The notes under the pieces: generated by a model
Told to the model about the DNA's origin: nothing
Database searches by the model: none
Seen by the model: only the letters and a program-made list of their open reading frames with translations
Assembly (NCBI GenBank): GCA_020186115.1
Contig: WSYJ01000171.1
Location: 208,083-272,082, forward strand
Reading direction: 5' to 3'
DNA from: Histomonas meleagridis
Taxonomy: Eukaryota > Parabasalia > Tritrichomonadida > Dientamoebidae
DNA: 64,000 nt
Made by a program: the position numbers and the translations under genes
Part shown: positions 29,808 to 39,925 of the stretch, one piece after another
How the letters are laid out: every line of letters begins with the position of its first letter
Numbering within the stretch: position 1 is the first letter of the stretch

Positions 29808-31073
29808 ATGGCTCAAATAAGAGCAATCCAAGAAGAGTTTGGAAAGTCGAATGTAGAAAACCCTTCAAAAAAGCTAATGAATGGCGTTGATGATTTTATT
29901 AAAAATATATGTGCTTTAAAAACAGATTGTAAAGAATTAGAGCAATTAAAAAATTTGTCCATAATACATATGGTGCAATTTAAAAATGACTATGAATTAT
30001 TATATGACTCATATCACAGACTTCATTGTTTTATGGAAAGATCAAATAATCTCAACTTCTTTGAGCAAAAACTAAAAACAGCACCAATTCAAGCAGACAT
30101 AAATGTTCAAAATCCACTTGATTATGAACTCATTCCAAAGAACAATTCTGTTTCTTTAATTTTTTCAAAAAAGTTTGATAACCCAATTTGTACAATTCAA
30201 TATTCACCAAGCGGGAAACTTATTTCTTTTGCAGATGGTAAAACAATATATATTATTTTCTCATCTGATTTTACCATATTTAATCAGATTTTAATTCCAC
30301 AAGAAGTACAAAATATTCCAACGAAATGTCTTAGATTTTCACCTAATGAATCATTTATTGCCGTTACATCATCCAACAACAGTATTTTCATTTTCACAAT
30401 TGAAAATGGAGCTTTATATACAGAGCTTAAAGAGCACGCCAGCGAGATAAATCGCCTATTATTTTCACCTGACTCACAGTTTTTATTTTCATGTGATTCT
30501 AGTGGTAAATTATGTAAATGGAACATATCAGAACGCTCATTATCGCAAAGCATTTCAACAACAGATAACACAGACTTAAATGATGCACGAACGAACATCG
30601 TATCATTAGTTCTTTCTGATAATGGGGCCTATATCTATGCAATCTACATGTATGGGATTGTTGGAAAGTTTAATGTTTTGGACATAACGCAGAAAGAATT
30701 TACAAAAATTTATCACAACGGTTTTATTCTGAATTCCTCTCAAAATATCAATGGTTTTGCGACGGTTTCTCAGGATAAATCATTGAAAATTTGGGCGGTT
30801 AATAACGGTATCAAATGCCAAGGAGAGTATTACTCTCATACAGATTGGGTACTATCATGTTGCTCCGCAGGTAGGGATAGTCCGATATTTATTACGGGCG
30901 CGAAGGATCAGACAATCAAAATCTGGAATTTGAATAATAAGGAAAAACCAATTGTGACAATTTTGATGTGCGCGAATTCAGTGTTTGAATTAACACATTG
31001 CCCTTGTGATAAAAGGTTTGCTTCTTGTACAGGCGATGGAACTGTTTGTGTTTGGGAATACCAATTTGTTTAA
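29808..31073 (+). CDS. WD40-repeat protein, possibly Tup1-like
   Basis: 421 residues with an ATG start. The N-terminal ~90 residues are helical (coiled-coil-like). They are followed by a seven-bladed WD40 propeller (about 110-421), seen as repeated units such as IQYSPSGKLISFADGK, LRFSPNESFIAVTSSN, LLFSPDSQFLFSCDSSGKLCKWN, VSQDKSLKIWAV, ITGAKDQTIKIWNL and CTGDGTVCVWEYQ. An N-terminal helix plus C-terminal propeller is the Tup1/Groucho layout, and the last two blades resemble Tup1, but generic WD40 scaffolds look similar. A corepressor role is only a guess. Confidence 0.7.
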   Translation: MAQIRAIQEEFGKSNVENPSKKLMNGVDDFIKNICALKTDCKELEQLKNLSIIHMVQFKNDYELLYDSYHRLHCFMERSNNLNFFEQKLKTAPIQADINVQNPLDYELIPKNNSVSLIFSKKFDNPICTIQYSPSGKLISFADGKTIYIIFSSDFTIFNQILIPQEVQNIPTKCLRFSPNESFIAVTSSNNSIFIFTIENGALYTELKEHASEINRLLFSPDSQFLFSCDSSGKLCKWNISERSLSQSISTTDNTDLNDARTNIVSLVLSDNGAYIYAIYMYGIVGKFNVLDITQKEFTKIYHNGFILNSSQNINGFATVSQDKSLKIWAVNNGIKCQGEYYSHTDWVLSCCSAGRDSPIFITGAKDQTIKIWNLNNKEKPIVTILMCANSVFELTHCPCDKRFASCTGDGTVCVWEYQFV

Positions 31074-31507
31074 TATAATATAAATAAAATTTATTACTTT
31101 TGAACTGTTTATTGAGTTTTACTGTCATTAACAAGAATTTGTATATAAATCAATTTTGTTTGGATTCATGAAGATAACAATTTAGTTACCTATTGGAAAC
31201 GACAAATATGTAGCATGATGTTTTTAGCTTTGTTCTTTTTCATTTATATTTAGAAATTAATTTAACTATATTTTTATAAATATCATTAGATAAATATTGA
31301 GATGCTTTTTTTTGTTAAAGTAAATTTAACATATTCCATTTCTTTGACTTATGATTTTATTATTGCGGAAACGTTTGTAATTTGTAATTTATTTTCAACT
31401 AGCACATATTCATTGACACATTTAATATCGAAATATTTTTACACACATATACAATTGCTCAATACACAACAAATTACTCATATCACACAAAATATTATTT
31501 CAAAATC
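31074..31507. other. Intergenic, AT-rich
   Basis: No gene recognised. An 82-codon frame at 31302-31550 is low complexity and overlaps the BspA-tail relic in another frame. Confidence 0.5.
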
Positions 31508-31720
31508 GATAACAATAATAACAACAAAACAAACACTATTATCATTGTAGTTGTTTTAATTACACTTGTTATCATGCTAATTCGTCATCGAAATTATAAC
31601 AAAAACAAAGAAATCGAAATTGTTAATAATTTTTCAGTCGGAACAAACATTTCACACGAAGTAGAAGACACATTTGCAAAGGATTTTAATGAATATAATT
31701 TTATAAATAAAATGTATTAA
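31508..31720 (+). pseudogene. BspA-like surface protein C-terminal relic (TM plus cytosolic tail)
   Basis: Reading the frame that ends at TAA 31718-31720 gives an Asn-rich juxtamembrane stretch, a hydrophobic helix (TIIIIVVVLITLVIMLI) and a tail with DTFAKDFNEYNFINKMY. This matches the order in the BspA genes at 36.5 and 50 kb (NNNED, IYIIIGVLIGVIVIV, DPFAKDFKEDNFIVHI). No LRR or stalk is recognisable upstream, so only the C-terminus is left. It could be a small expressed tail protein, but there is no ATG or promoter motif to support that. Confidence 0.6.
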
Positions 31721-32042
31721 ATGTTTGAATTTAAATAGCATAGAAAAAATGTTTTTAATATTTGTTTTCTATTAGTCAATAAATAGAAAAATATTTTATA
31801 TATTTTGTGCTTTTTTTGAAGTTGAAGTAATAACTGTTTTATTTAGAATGAATAAATATTAATTTATTAATAAATATTTATTTTGGTTGCGTTATTCCAA
31901 ACTGTTTAAAGTAGATTGTTTTTATGAATATGTGTTAAAAGAAATTCTTGTTTTTGTTATATTACCATAAAATACTGAAATTGATATTTTTAGACGAATG
32001 AAAGACATGAAAAAGCAAATTTCAAATCTTTGGGAATGTAGA
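31721..32042. other. Intergenic
   Basis: AT-rich leader region of the CID gene; nothing else seen. Confidence 0.5.
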
Positions 32043-32052
32043 AACGGTTTTT
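32043..32052 (+). promoter_or_regulatory. Myb-like site (AACGGTTTTT)
   Basis: 60 bp before the CID-protein ATG; identical to the site at 1874. Confidence 0.5.
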
Positions 32053-32102
32053 TGGTCAGGACAGTATTCAATGCGAATTTCGGTTAATTTTACAATAAGC
32101 AA

Positions 32103-32840
32103 ATGGAAGAACCTGCGTACGACGAAGCAGAACTGCACGAAATTTATTCCAGACGTCTTCAGCACATAGATAATACAATTGAGACAATTACGTCCCTTGG
32201 TGTATATTTTCGAATGAATCGAACCAAATATCCTATCATAATTGAAGAATTCCAAGCAGCGTTCAATGCTTCCCTGGAAGATATCCCACGCCAACTTGGT
32301 CTTATATATATAGTAAATGAAATTTTACAAAAAGAGACTCCTGAAACTGTTGAGATGTTCAAACCCTTATTTGAAAGGATGATGATAAAAGCAGCTGAAA
32401 CTAAGAACCAGGAACACATATCTAAAATAAAACGTGTTTTAGAAGTGCTTACAGATCGTAAATTTTTTGATTCCAATTATTCATATCGTGTTTCTAATCT
32501 TATAGATTCACATGCTTCTTCAGGTCCTGATGAGGATACAACAGCATCAGATCAGTTGATGTTTCTTACAGATAAACTTAGTAAAGTAAAACAAGCAAAA
32601 AGACATTTGTTGGATCAAAACGCTCCGCAAGAAGAAATGGAAAAAGTTTATACAGACGAAAAAGAAGTTCGCGAAGCTATTGTCGATTTGCATACACGAC
32701 AAGTGAACTTTCAATATAAAAAGATGAGAGAACTTGAGAAGCAATTACCAAGTAAAGAAGAACTAGAAAAGAAACAGCTTTTAGATCAGTTCTCAGATGA
32801 TGATGATGAAAGCTCAGACAGCGACTTAGTGATGAAATAA
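32103..32840 (+). CDS. CID (RPR) domain protein, RPRD1/Rtt103-like
   Basis: 245 residues with an ATG start. Residues ~10-130 form an all-helical CID: IETITSLGVYFRMNR, LGLIYIVNEILQKE (the LIYLANDV-type core helix), then IKRVLEVLTDRKFFD (the RVLxIWxERxVF-type helix). A coiled coil follows (about 155-230) and the C-terminus is acidic (DDDDESSDSD). CID proteins bind the phosphorylated C-terminal domain of RNA polymerase II and link transcription to 3' end formation. The CID-plus-coiled-coil order is that of RPRD1 and Rtt103. Confidence 0.7.
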   Translation: MEEPAYDEAELHEIYSRRLQHIDNTIETITSLGVYFRMNRTKYPIIIEEFQAAFNASLEDIPRQLGLIYIVNEILQKETPETVEMFKPLFERMMIKAAETKNQEHISKIKRVLEVLTDRKFFDSNYSYRVSNLIDSHASSGPDEDTTASDQLMFLTDKLSKVKQAKRHLLDQNAPQEEMEKVYTDEKEVREAIVDLHTRQVNFQYKKMRELEKQLPSKEELEKKQLLDQFSDDDDESSDSDLVMK

Positions 32841-33346
32841 GTAAATGGATATATATATGAATTTTAAAAAAATCGAAGAAGAAGATATTTTAAAAGAAGA
32901 AAAAACTAAAAAAAATCTAAATCCAAATATTTCAAATTGGATTTGCATAAATCACAATTCTCTCATTTGTAATACATCTATTTTTTTTTTTATCAAAATG
33001 TGCTTGCTATATTTTTTACTTTTAAACACCAACGAAGGTTTCTAGTTTTTGATAAAAATGATAACATATTCTTTAAAATGGAACTGTTGTAAAAAAACTA
33101 GCGGCACTTTTCGATCGGTTTTAATAGAATTACGTAGCAAAGATACATCGTCAATTAATTCTCCTTGATTAAGGAGAATATTATCACAATAATTATATAT
33201 ATAGTTCTACTTGATTTTAAAACAATATTGAAAGTTAAAAAGTATAACAAATTCTTGAATCATCAATCAATCATCTGCAAGTACCGCCATTTAAAAAGTG
33301 ACACATAAAATATAACGTTCTTCAATAAACGTTCACACGGAAACCG
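32841..33346. other. Intergenic between convergent genes
   Basis: A 67-codon frame starts 4 bp after the upstream stop, but ends in low-complexity hydrophobic residues and resembles nothing. AACCGTTATT at about 33342 sits at the 3' end of the next gene, an unexpected place for the promoter core. Confidence 0.5.
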
Positions 33347-35623
33347 TTATTGATTTGATTGGTTTATACCAAAAATTTTTGCTAATGCAAGTGCATATCG
33401 ATGTGATTCTTCATCTTTAATACCATTTTCAATGAGTTCAAAAATCCAATTATTTTCTTTTACATATTCGAATAATATTTCTGGTGCTTTATAAGCTATG
33501 GTGACTAACAAAGAAAGAGAAGAAAACAATTGTATACCAATTTCAGAATCGAATTCAGCTTCAATAACTTTAAAAGCGATTTGAAGAATTAAATTATTTT
33601 GTTCCGAAATATTTATATACATTTTTAATAGAGAGTTTAAGTCATTTTGTATCTTTTCATTCATTCTATCAATATATTCTATTGATAATGAAATTATTTC
33701 TATGATTTGTTGATTAAAGTTTAGAACTATTTGCGGATATTTTTCGGAAATATCTGAAATTGCTGAAATTATTTCCAAGTTTTTAGTCTCTAAAAAACTT
33801 TGAATAAATATTTGTATAAAATATGGTATTATTTCAGAGATATCAAATTTTTGGATTATGAAAAAAAGAGATGTTGAAATTGCATCAATTGATGATTCAT
33901 CCAAATAATTTCGTTGGAATGCTTGAAGCATTGTTTGACATAAATTAGGAAGAAAACCTATAAACTCATTTTCAATTGTATAACCAATTGCAGATAATGT
34001 TATAGCTGCATCAAAAACGAATTCATCTCCCAGCTGTAAAGTAGTCAAAATCAGACCGATAGAATCTTTTGAATATTTTATGAAATTTTTCTGTAGTTTC
34101 AAAGCGATTGATTGAATGTAAGTCAAAAGCGATGGTAAAGTATTCAAAAATTGCTGCGTATTTAAGCATTGACTATACATAATTAAAACTTTTTGCAACA
34201 AAAGCTCAGATGACTCTACATTTAATTTCCTTATAATCTTACGTATAAAATTACTTGCTGAAATAGTGATATAAGGATTCATGCTTTTTAAATAAAATAA
34301 ATAAATATCAAAAATTTGATTAATAAATTTCATATTATAACTCAAAAAATATAAAATTCGAAGAAGTTGATATTGAACAGGTTCAATATCATTAATATGT
34401 TTTTCAATTATACCAAATATCAAATCGGGATTAATTAAATTTAACATATTTTTAAAACATTTAAATGCATAAAACCTTATTCTTGGAACTTCATTTTCTA
34501 ATAGTATTGTTATTAAATTCATGTATTCGCTTGGAAACTCATTTAAACCACATTTAAAAGCACAGATTAATGAAACTAATGAAATATATTGTTTTACACA
34601 AAATGTAGATGTAATATTAGCTTCAAAAATACTTAATAAAAGTGGAATGTTTTTTGTTCTTTTCGAAATTGTTTTAACACATGAATAAATTGTATCATCA
34701 ATTTCATATGTTTTAATATCGCATTCATTTTTATATAATTTTTCCATAATTATCATTAGGTGATTAAATAATAATGAAATAATTTCATCGCTTGGCAAAC
34801 TCTGAGAATATATAAAAAACGATTCGAGAAACCGACAAATTGATTCAATTAAACCAGAAATTGAATTAAGATTTTCAATAACGTTCTGGAACACGAAATT
34901 GAATATCATTTCAGAAAAATTTGGGAAATTGATAATGATTTCTGATAGGCACAAGTAAACTTCATTCAAAATTATTGAATCTTTGGAAATTGTTAATAGA
35001 AGAGAAACAATTTCAGAAATAGGTGTGTTTTCTTCGAGATCTTCAATAATGATTTTAAATATTTGTAGACATTGAAGCTTAATTGAGTTATCAATTGATT
35101 CACTCGCTAAACATTTAAGAATTGAAAAGAGAATTGAAGTACTTTCCTCTGGTGTAAGTATATATGTTGATGATAAATCAAGTAAAAGTAATGAAAATCC
35201 AAAAACTTCGTACTGTGATTCGACAGAAGTTAAAGAATTTGATAATGTGCAAATGATTGATGAACTTGAATCATCATATAACTCTAATTTTAACAAATCT
35301 GAACATAGCTGTGCTGCTAAAGATACAGTTGTAATGTCTGGAATAGGAAATAACGAAATTGTAATGGCAAAAATTTTTTCAAAATGTTCTTGTGGTATTG
35401 GTTTTTCTGCGCCATCAAGAAACATTTGGTGAAACAAAATTAGCAATAGCTTTTTGATATGTAAATTAACATTTGTCGAGGATATTAAGACACAATAATA
35501 TTCATAAAACGTTGTTAGATTTGAATCTATAAATTCCTTCAACGTTGCCCATACTTCAAATGTACCAGCTGATTCTGATGATTGTGCTTGTTCAAGGGCA
35601 GCTAAAAATTCCTCAATTTTCAT
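33347..35623 (-). CDS. HEAT/ARM-repeat protein, importin-beta-like
   Basis: 758 residues with an ATG start. The protein is helical throughout with HEAT-like pairs, for example VPRIRFYAFKCFKNMLNLIN. The N-terminal ~100 residues (EEFLAALEQAQSS...IKKLLLILFHQM) resemble the start of beta-karyopherins, where a short helix pair precedes the first HEAT repeats. There is no other domain. Importin-like proteins carry cargo through nuclear pores, but a cytosolic HEAT scaffold would look the same. Confidence 0.4.
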   Translation of the reverse strand: MKIEEFLAALEQAQSSESAGTFEVWATLKEFIDSNLTTFYEYYCVLISSTNVNLHIKKLLLILFHQMFLDGAEKPIPQEHFEKIFAITISLFPIPDITTVSLAAQLCSDLLKLELYDDSSSSIICTLSNSLTSVESQYEVFGFSLLLLDLSSTYILTPEESTSILFSILKCLASESIDNSIKLQCLQIFKIIIEDLEENTPISEIVSLLLTISKDSIILNEVYLCLSEIIINFPNFSEMIFNFVFQNVIENLNSISGLIESICRFLESFFIYSQSLPSDEIISLLFNHLMIIMEKLYKNECDIKTYEIDDTIYSCVKTISKRTKNIPLLLSIFEANITSTFCVKQYISLVSLICAFKCGLNEFPSEYMNLITILLENEVPRIRFYAFKCFKNMLNLINPDLIFGIIEKHINDIEPVQYQLLRILYFLSYNMKFINQIFDIYLFYLKSMNPYITISASNFIRKIIRKLNVESSELLLQKVLIMYSQCLNTQQFLNTLPSLLTYIQSIALKLQKNFIKYSKDSIGLILTTLQLGDEFVFDAAITLSAIGYTIENEFIGFLPNLCQTMLQAFQRNYLDESSIDAISTSLFFIIQKFDISEIIPYFIQIFIQSFLETKNLEIISAISDISEKYPQIVLNFNQQIIEIISLSIEYIDRMNEKIQNDLNSLLKMYINISEQNNLILQIAFKVIEAEFDSEIGIQLFSSLSLLVTIAYKAPEILFEYVKENNWIFELIENGIKDEESHRYALALAKIFGINQSNQ

Positions 35624-35863
35624 ACATGACTTGTGATGTAAAAAAGAAATGAGGGTGTTCAGAAACTTGTTTATACCAATTAATTGGTTTTATTAGTAAC
35701 TCACAGTGCAAATTGCAATAAACTTTCAATAAGCCCAATAAAAATCATAATGTTAAAAACATTGAAATTAATTTATTTAATATGTTTGATGCTTAAATTT
35801 AAAAGTATCAACTTTTCTCAGTGACGAAAGATATAAAACCAATAAAAGTAGTTTAAAAGTTAT

Positions 35864-36127
35864 TTAGTTCAATTGGTTATGAACGAGGAGACCTTCTGGT
35901 GTGTTAACTGATGGATCAAGAACAAGTTCAAATTCGAAATCTTTGCCTTGGAAGCAGTCAGTAACAAGAATAACTTTTGATTTAATATGTCCATTTCCTA
36001 ATCTTTCGCAAGATTCAATTTTCTTCAAAACAAATGGTGTGATTTGGTTGACCATCATGTTCATCCACTCGATGGATTTATCGACTGCTTGTTTTGCTTC
36101 TGGTGATGCGACGTTGAGTTGTGTCAT
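35864..36127 (-). CDS. Small hypothetical protein (cystatin-like layout possible)
   Basis: 87 residues with an ATG start. One amphipathic helix (AKQAVDKSIEWMNMMVNQ) is followed by predicted beta strands (VLKKIESCERLG, KSKVILVTDCF, DFEFELVLDP). A helix-then-strands arrangement of this size occurs in cystatins, but the QxVxG inhibitory loop is absent, so the comparison is weak. I do not recognise the family. A TACGGTT element lies about 80 bp upstream. Confidence 0.5.
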   Translation of the reverse strand: MTQLNVASPEAKQAVDKSIEWMNMMVNQITPFVLKKIESCERLGNGHIKSKVILVTDCFQGKDFEFELVLDPSVNTPEGLLVHNQLN

Positions 36128-36563
36128 CTATAAGTGGTTGGATTTTCTTTCAATTTTGAGAAGGGATTGAGCGTTATAAAAATGACAATTTCACATTCCG
36201 ATCGTTTACGGTTAATTCAATCGATATTTAAAATATTTGAGGAAATTGAATATTTGCATTTATATTTTTTTTATAATGATAAATTCTTTATTCCAGAATG
36301 AGCTCATCTTAAAGTGGTTAGATTAAGGATTCATCTAATTGTTCTCAAAATTTTTTTATAAAAAGTGATTTTTATTAATGAAATCAAACATAAAAATGTT
36401 GCTAAAAATCACAATTAACAAGAATTCACATTAAATGTGAACATTAAAATTATCTTCTTTAAAATCTTTCGCAAATGGATCTTCTTCATTAATATTATTT
36501 TGTAGATATTCAGTTGAAATGTTATTTGTTTCTATTTCTATTTCACTACTTTCGTTTGATTCT

Positions 36564-38591
36564 TCATAACTTTTTTCCTTTGTGATTTCGAATACGAATT
36601 ATTATAATAACAAGTATCGAAACAATAACAATGACTCCAATTAAAACTCCAATAATAATATAAATATATGTCTTATCTTCATTATTATTATTTGTTTCTT
36701 TGTTTTCATAAATAACATAAAAATTGGAATAATATGTGAAATATTTAGAATAAATAATAACTGTATAATCATAATATACAATGAATGTTTGAATATATTT
36801 TAAAGATGAATTTATTTTAGTAATAATAAATGAATTTAAATAAGAACTATAAATACTTAATGATTTAGAATATGATAAAATATATGATAAAACAAAAGAA
36901 TGTGAGAAAGTGACATCAGATGAAAATGATTCAGTTAATGTATTCGATTTAATATAAGTGTTTGACTTTGAAAATGTATTTGATTTAGAAAATGAATTTG
37001 ATATAGAAAATGAATTTGATATAGAAAATGAATTTGATTTAGAAAATGAATTACTTTGTGTAAAAGTATTTGATTTAGTATATGTATTTGTGAACGTGTT
37101 GCTGTATGTGTTTGATTTAGAAAATGTATCTGATTGTGAAAATGTGTTAGATTTTGTAAATGTTCTTGATTGAGAAAATGTATTTGATTTAGTAAATATA
37201 TCAGATTTAGTAAATGTATTAGACTTAGTAAAAGTATTTGATTGTGTGAATATATCAGATTTAGTAAATATATTAGACTTAGTAAAAGTATTTGATTGTG
37301 TGAATATTAATGTTGGTATTGGCAAACAATCATTAATTGTTTGACTGGTTACACTTAATTCTCCAAATGTTTGATCTTGATATGTATCATACACCATAAC
37401 ATGCGTTGCAATAACACTAATAAAACATTTCCCGTCAATATTTGGAGAAATTTCACCGCAAAAATAAATACATTTAAGTGAAGAACAATAAGAAAATGCA
37501 TCAGTTTCAATATTTTTCACATTTTTCCCAATGATTAATGTTTCCAATTGTATACATTTGCTAAAAGCATTTCTTTGAATATCATTTACACTGTTAGGAA
37601 TTATAACTTTTATGAATACGCATTCAAGGAATGCAGAAGCTTTGATTGTATTGATACTTGAACCAAATGAAATTGATAATAAATTACCACATGAGCTAAA
37701 TGCACTAGATTCAATTAAAGTTACTGAATCAGGAATTTTGAATGTCTCCCCGGTATTTCCATTTGGATAGCAAACAATGCTTGTAATTGATTTATTATAT
37801 AAAACGCCATCATTTTCATAATCAGAATAATATGGGTTTTCTTTGGATATTTTTATGAATTGGAGGCTACTACATTGAAGAAATGGATTTGTAGATATCG
37901 TAGATACTGTACTTGAAATTGTAACATCTTTAAGATTAATACAATTATAAAACATATTCACACCAATTGTTTTTACACCTTCATCAAAAAATACAACCTC
38001 AAGTTCAGTACACCAAGCAAATACATATTGCCTAATTGTAGTAAGTGGACATCTAAATGTTGCATTTTTTAATGCAGTACAGTTAAAAAAAGCTCTTCCT
38101 TCAATGGTTGTTATACCTTTTCCAAATGAAACTTTTTCTAAATTAGAGCAAAACTGAAAAGCATTTGGTCCAATTGACGTAACTGAGTCAGCAATTACAG
38201 CAGTTATTAAAAATTCCCATTCATAGAAAGCATCCTTCGGAATTTCAGTTATTCCACTTGTAATAACTACATGCTTTGTTTTATTTTGATATGTATTCGT
38301 AAATTCAGAAGAAGATGATATGGTTAATGTTTCTCCATTAAATGTTTGCAATGAATGTGATAAAAAAAAAACAAAAATTATTAAAATAAACCTATTCTTT
38401 ATTTTTTCTTTTATTTTACTATGAATTAAGTTATATTTTATGAAAGAAAAATTTGTTTTAATAAAAATTATGAAGATTAATAATAAATTAACTGAACAAT
38501 AAAAATATAAATTTATTTGTAAAGAATTAATAAGAATAAACAAATACTCAAAGAAAGAAGGTAAACATTTGATAATCTTAAGGAAACACAT
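36564..38591 (-). CDS. BspA-type LRR surface protein; frameshifted cytosolic tail
   Basis: About 675 residues from the ATG at 38591. Other in-frame ATGs lie at 38831 and 38813; the longest frame opens at TTG. Order: hydrophobic N-terminal region ending in a signal/anchor helix (RFILIIFVFFLSHSLQTF), BspA-type LRRs of ~23 residues (ITEIPKDAFYEW, VTSIGPNAFQFCSNLEKVSF and following), a ~130-residue S/T/F/N hexad stalk (SNTFTK-type), a TM helix (IYIIIGVLIGVIVIVSILVI) and RIRNHKGKKL*. Relative to the paralogue, an extra T in the run 36571-36576 cuts off a ~50-residue tail that stays readable down to ~36431. Family members are trichomonad adhesins/antigens by inference. Confidence 0.8.
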   Translation of the reverse strand: MCFLKIIKCLPSFFEYLFILINSLQINLYFYCSVNLLLIFIIFIKTNFSFIKYNLIHSKIKEKIKNRFILIIFVFFLSHSLQTFNGETLTISSSSEFTNTYQNKTKHVVITSGITEIPKDAFYEWEFLITAVIADSVTSIGPNAFQFCSNLEKVSFGKGITTIEGRAFFNCTALKNATFRCPLTTIRQYVFAWCTELEVVFFDEGVKTIGVNMFYNCINLKDVTISSTVSTISTNPFLQCSSLQFIKISKENPYYSDYENDGVLYNKSITSIVCYPNGNTGETFKIPDSVTLIESSAFSSCGNLLSISFGSSINTIKASAFLECVFIKVIIPNSVNDIQRNAFSKCIQLETLIIGKNVKNIETDAFSYCSSLKCIYFCGEISPNIDGKCFISVIATHVMVYDTYQDQTFGELSVTSQTINDCLPIPTLIFTQSNTFTKSNIFTKSDIFTQSNTFTKSNTFTKSDIFTKSNTFSQSRTFTKSNTFSQSDTFSKSNTYSNTFTNTYTKSNTFTQSNSFSKSNSFSISNSFSISNSFSKSNTFSKSNTYIKSNTLTESFSSDVTFSHSFVLSYILSYSKSLSIYSSYLNSFIITKINSSLKYIQTFIVYYDYTVIIYSKYFTYYSNFYVIYENKETNNNNEDKTYIYIIIGVLIGVIVIVSILVIIIIRIRNHKGKKL

Positions 38592-39391
38592 TAAAACTTT
38601 ATTTGCTTCATCCAAAATGATTTTCTGTATATTTGCGTAAATCGATTGGGCGCCACAACGATTTATAGTAAAGTTATTTGCTATTTTGTAAATGTAAATA
38701 TTGTTTTTACTCAAACCAAATTTGATACTTTTTTCCTTATAAGAGCAATATTTCAAGAGTTTAATTCTTCTATTATCTTGGTCATTTTTTGCTTTTATTT
38801 GAATTGCTGTCATCAAGAAATAACCCAACATTAAAACCCAAAACGAAAATTGGTCCGGCACCCTGCCACTTCTCTGAATTTTTGAATAAAGAATAAAGTA
38901 TACAATTTGACACAAAAGCGATTTCACCCCGCTGGATTTTGTGGGGGAGGTTCGCGAATATTCAATCAAAAAATGGCCTGAAATAACTTTACTTTTTGAC
39001 TAAACAGTTAAAAGTTGATAGCAAATCACTTTGAACTTTTTAACAGAAATTTTTAGGCTAAATACACACAAATTGAAATAAATGAAAGCTTGAATAAGTG
39101 AGGATAAAATCATAGATATGGGCCCCTTCCCTCCGAAGATTTTTCAAGGCGTTCTTTATGTTTTCTATTGGCAATAAAATTGTGTGTTGCTAATCTGACT
39201 TGATTTTAAGTTGAAGATGCTGTTTATTACACTCCTTCACCAATCATATGCAAAATTTATTCTTCATCACTACTTAAAAAAAAATCTTTTCTCCTTTAGC
39301 TTGAGTCACGAGATCTTAACTTAAAGCTCAGATTAACAATCATAATCAGAAAATGTGTATTTTTCATTTTGGCTAATTGAATCATTTTTAC
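38592..39391. other. Intergenic plus possible 5' extension of the BspA gene
   Basis: The frame of the BspA gene stays open to 38969, so the start may lie further upstream than annotated. No Myb-like site was seen here. The rest is AT-rich with no gene. Confidence 0.45.
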
Positions 39392-39925
39392 TTACTCAGA
39401 ATCGTATTGGTAATTACTTTCATTTACAAGTCCACGAACAAAATCTTCAAATGAATCTGCCAATGGTGTAATTATATAGCCTACTTCCTGATCGATATGA
39501 ACAACTTTAGGTTCTCCTTGTGGACCGCACTCACGGTAATCGAGGAAAATCATGTCATGTCCAGCAGATGGGCAATTACAAACTGCAACGCCAATCGGAG
39601 GATACTTCCATTCATCAATCATAAACTGAGAACCTAATTTCCCACAAATAGAGAACGATTTTTCACGACTAATGGCCATGATATCACTGATTGCAACATG
39701 ATCTTTTGCCCATGTTGTCGGTGTTTTGGTCGGAAAGCAAGTATTGACAGGGATACCACCATTATGTTGTTTCATTAGCCAGATGTATGAAGCGGGTAAC
39801 TTATAACCAAGCTCCTTTTCAATGCTTTCAATCAATTCATCAGAAGGCGGATCGCAGACAAGGGAATTTAAAGCATATTCACAGTCATTCCAGAAATTAG
39901 TAAAATCAACCCCTTCAAAGAACAT
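39392..39925 (-). CDS. SMI1/KNR4 (SUKH) family protein
   Basis: 177 residues with an ATG start. The N-terminal part has the SUKH pattern: SDELIESIEKELGYKLPASYIWLMKQHNGG, i.e. a helix, LP, an aromatic helix (about YIWLM) and HNGG, followed by beta-rich sequence and a C-terminal helix (FEDFVRGLV). In bacteria SUKH proteins are immunity proteins of polymorphic toxin systems; fungal Knr4 acts in cell wall signalling. In a protist a bacterial origin is plausible, but no toxin partner lies beside it here. Its base composition looks slightly less AT-rich than its neighbours, by eye only. Confidence 0.75.
   Translation of the reverse strand: MFFEGVDFTNFWNDCEYALNSLVCDPPSDELIESIEKELGYKLPASYIWLMKQHNGGIPVNTCFPTKTPTTWAKDHVAISDIMAISREKSFSICGKLGSQFMIDEWKYPPIGVAVCNCPSAGHDMIFLDYRECGPQGEPKVVHIDQEVGYIITPLADSFEDFVRGLVNESNYQYDSE

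Noticed and set aside
32845-33045. 67-codon frame right after the CID gene
   Set aside because: Low complexity and no resemblance; treated as 3' flank.
35864-36127. Cystatin or dynein light chain assignment for the 87-residue protein
   Set aside because: No QxVxG loop and no Tctex or roadblock motif; kept as hypothetical.
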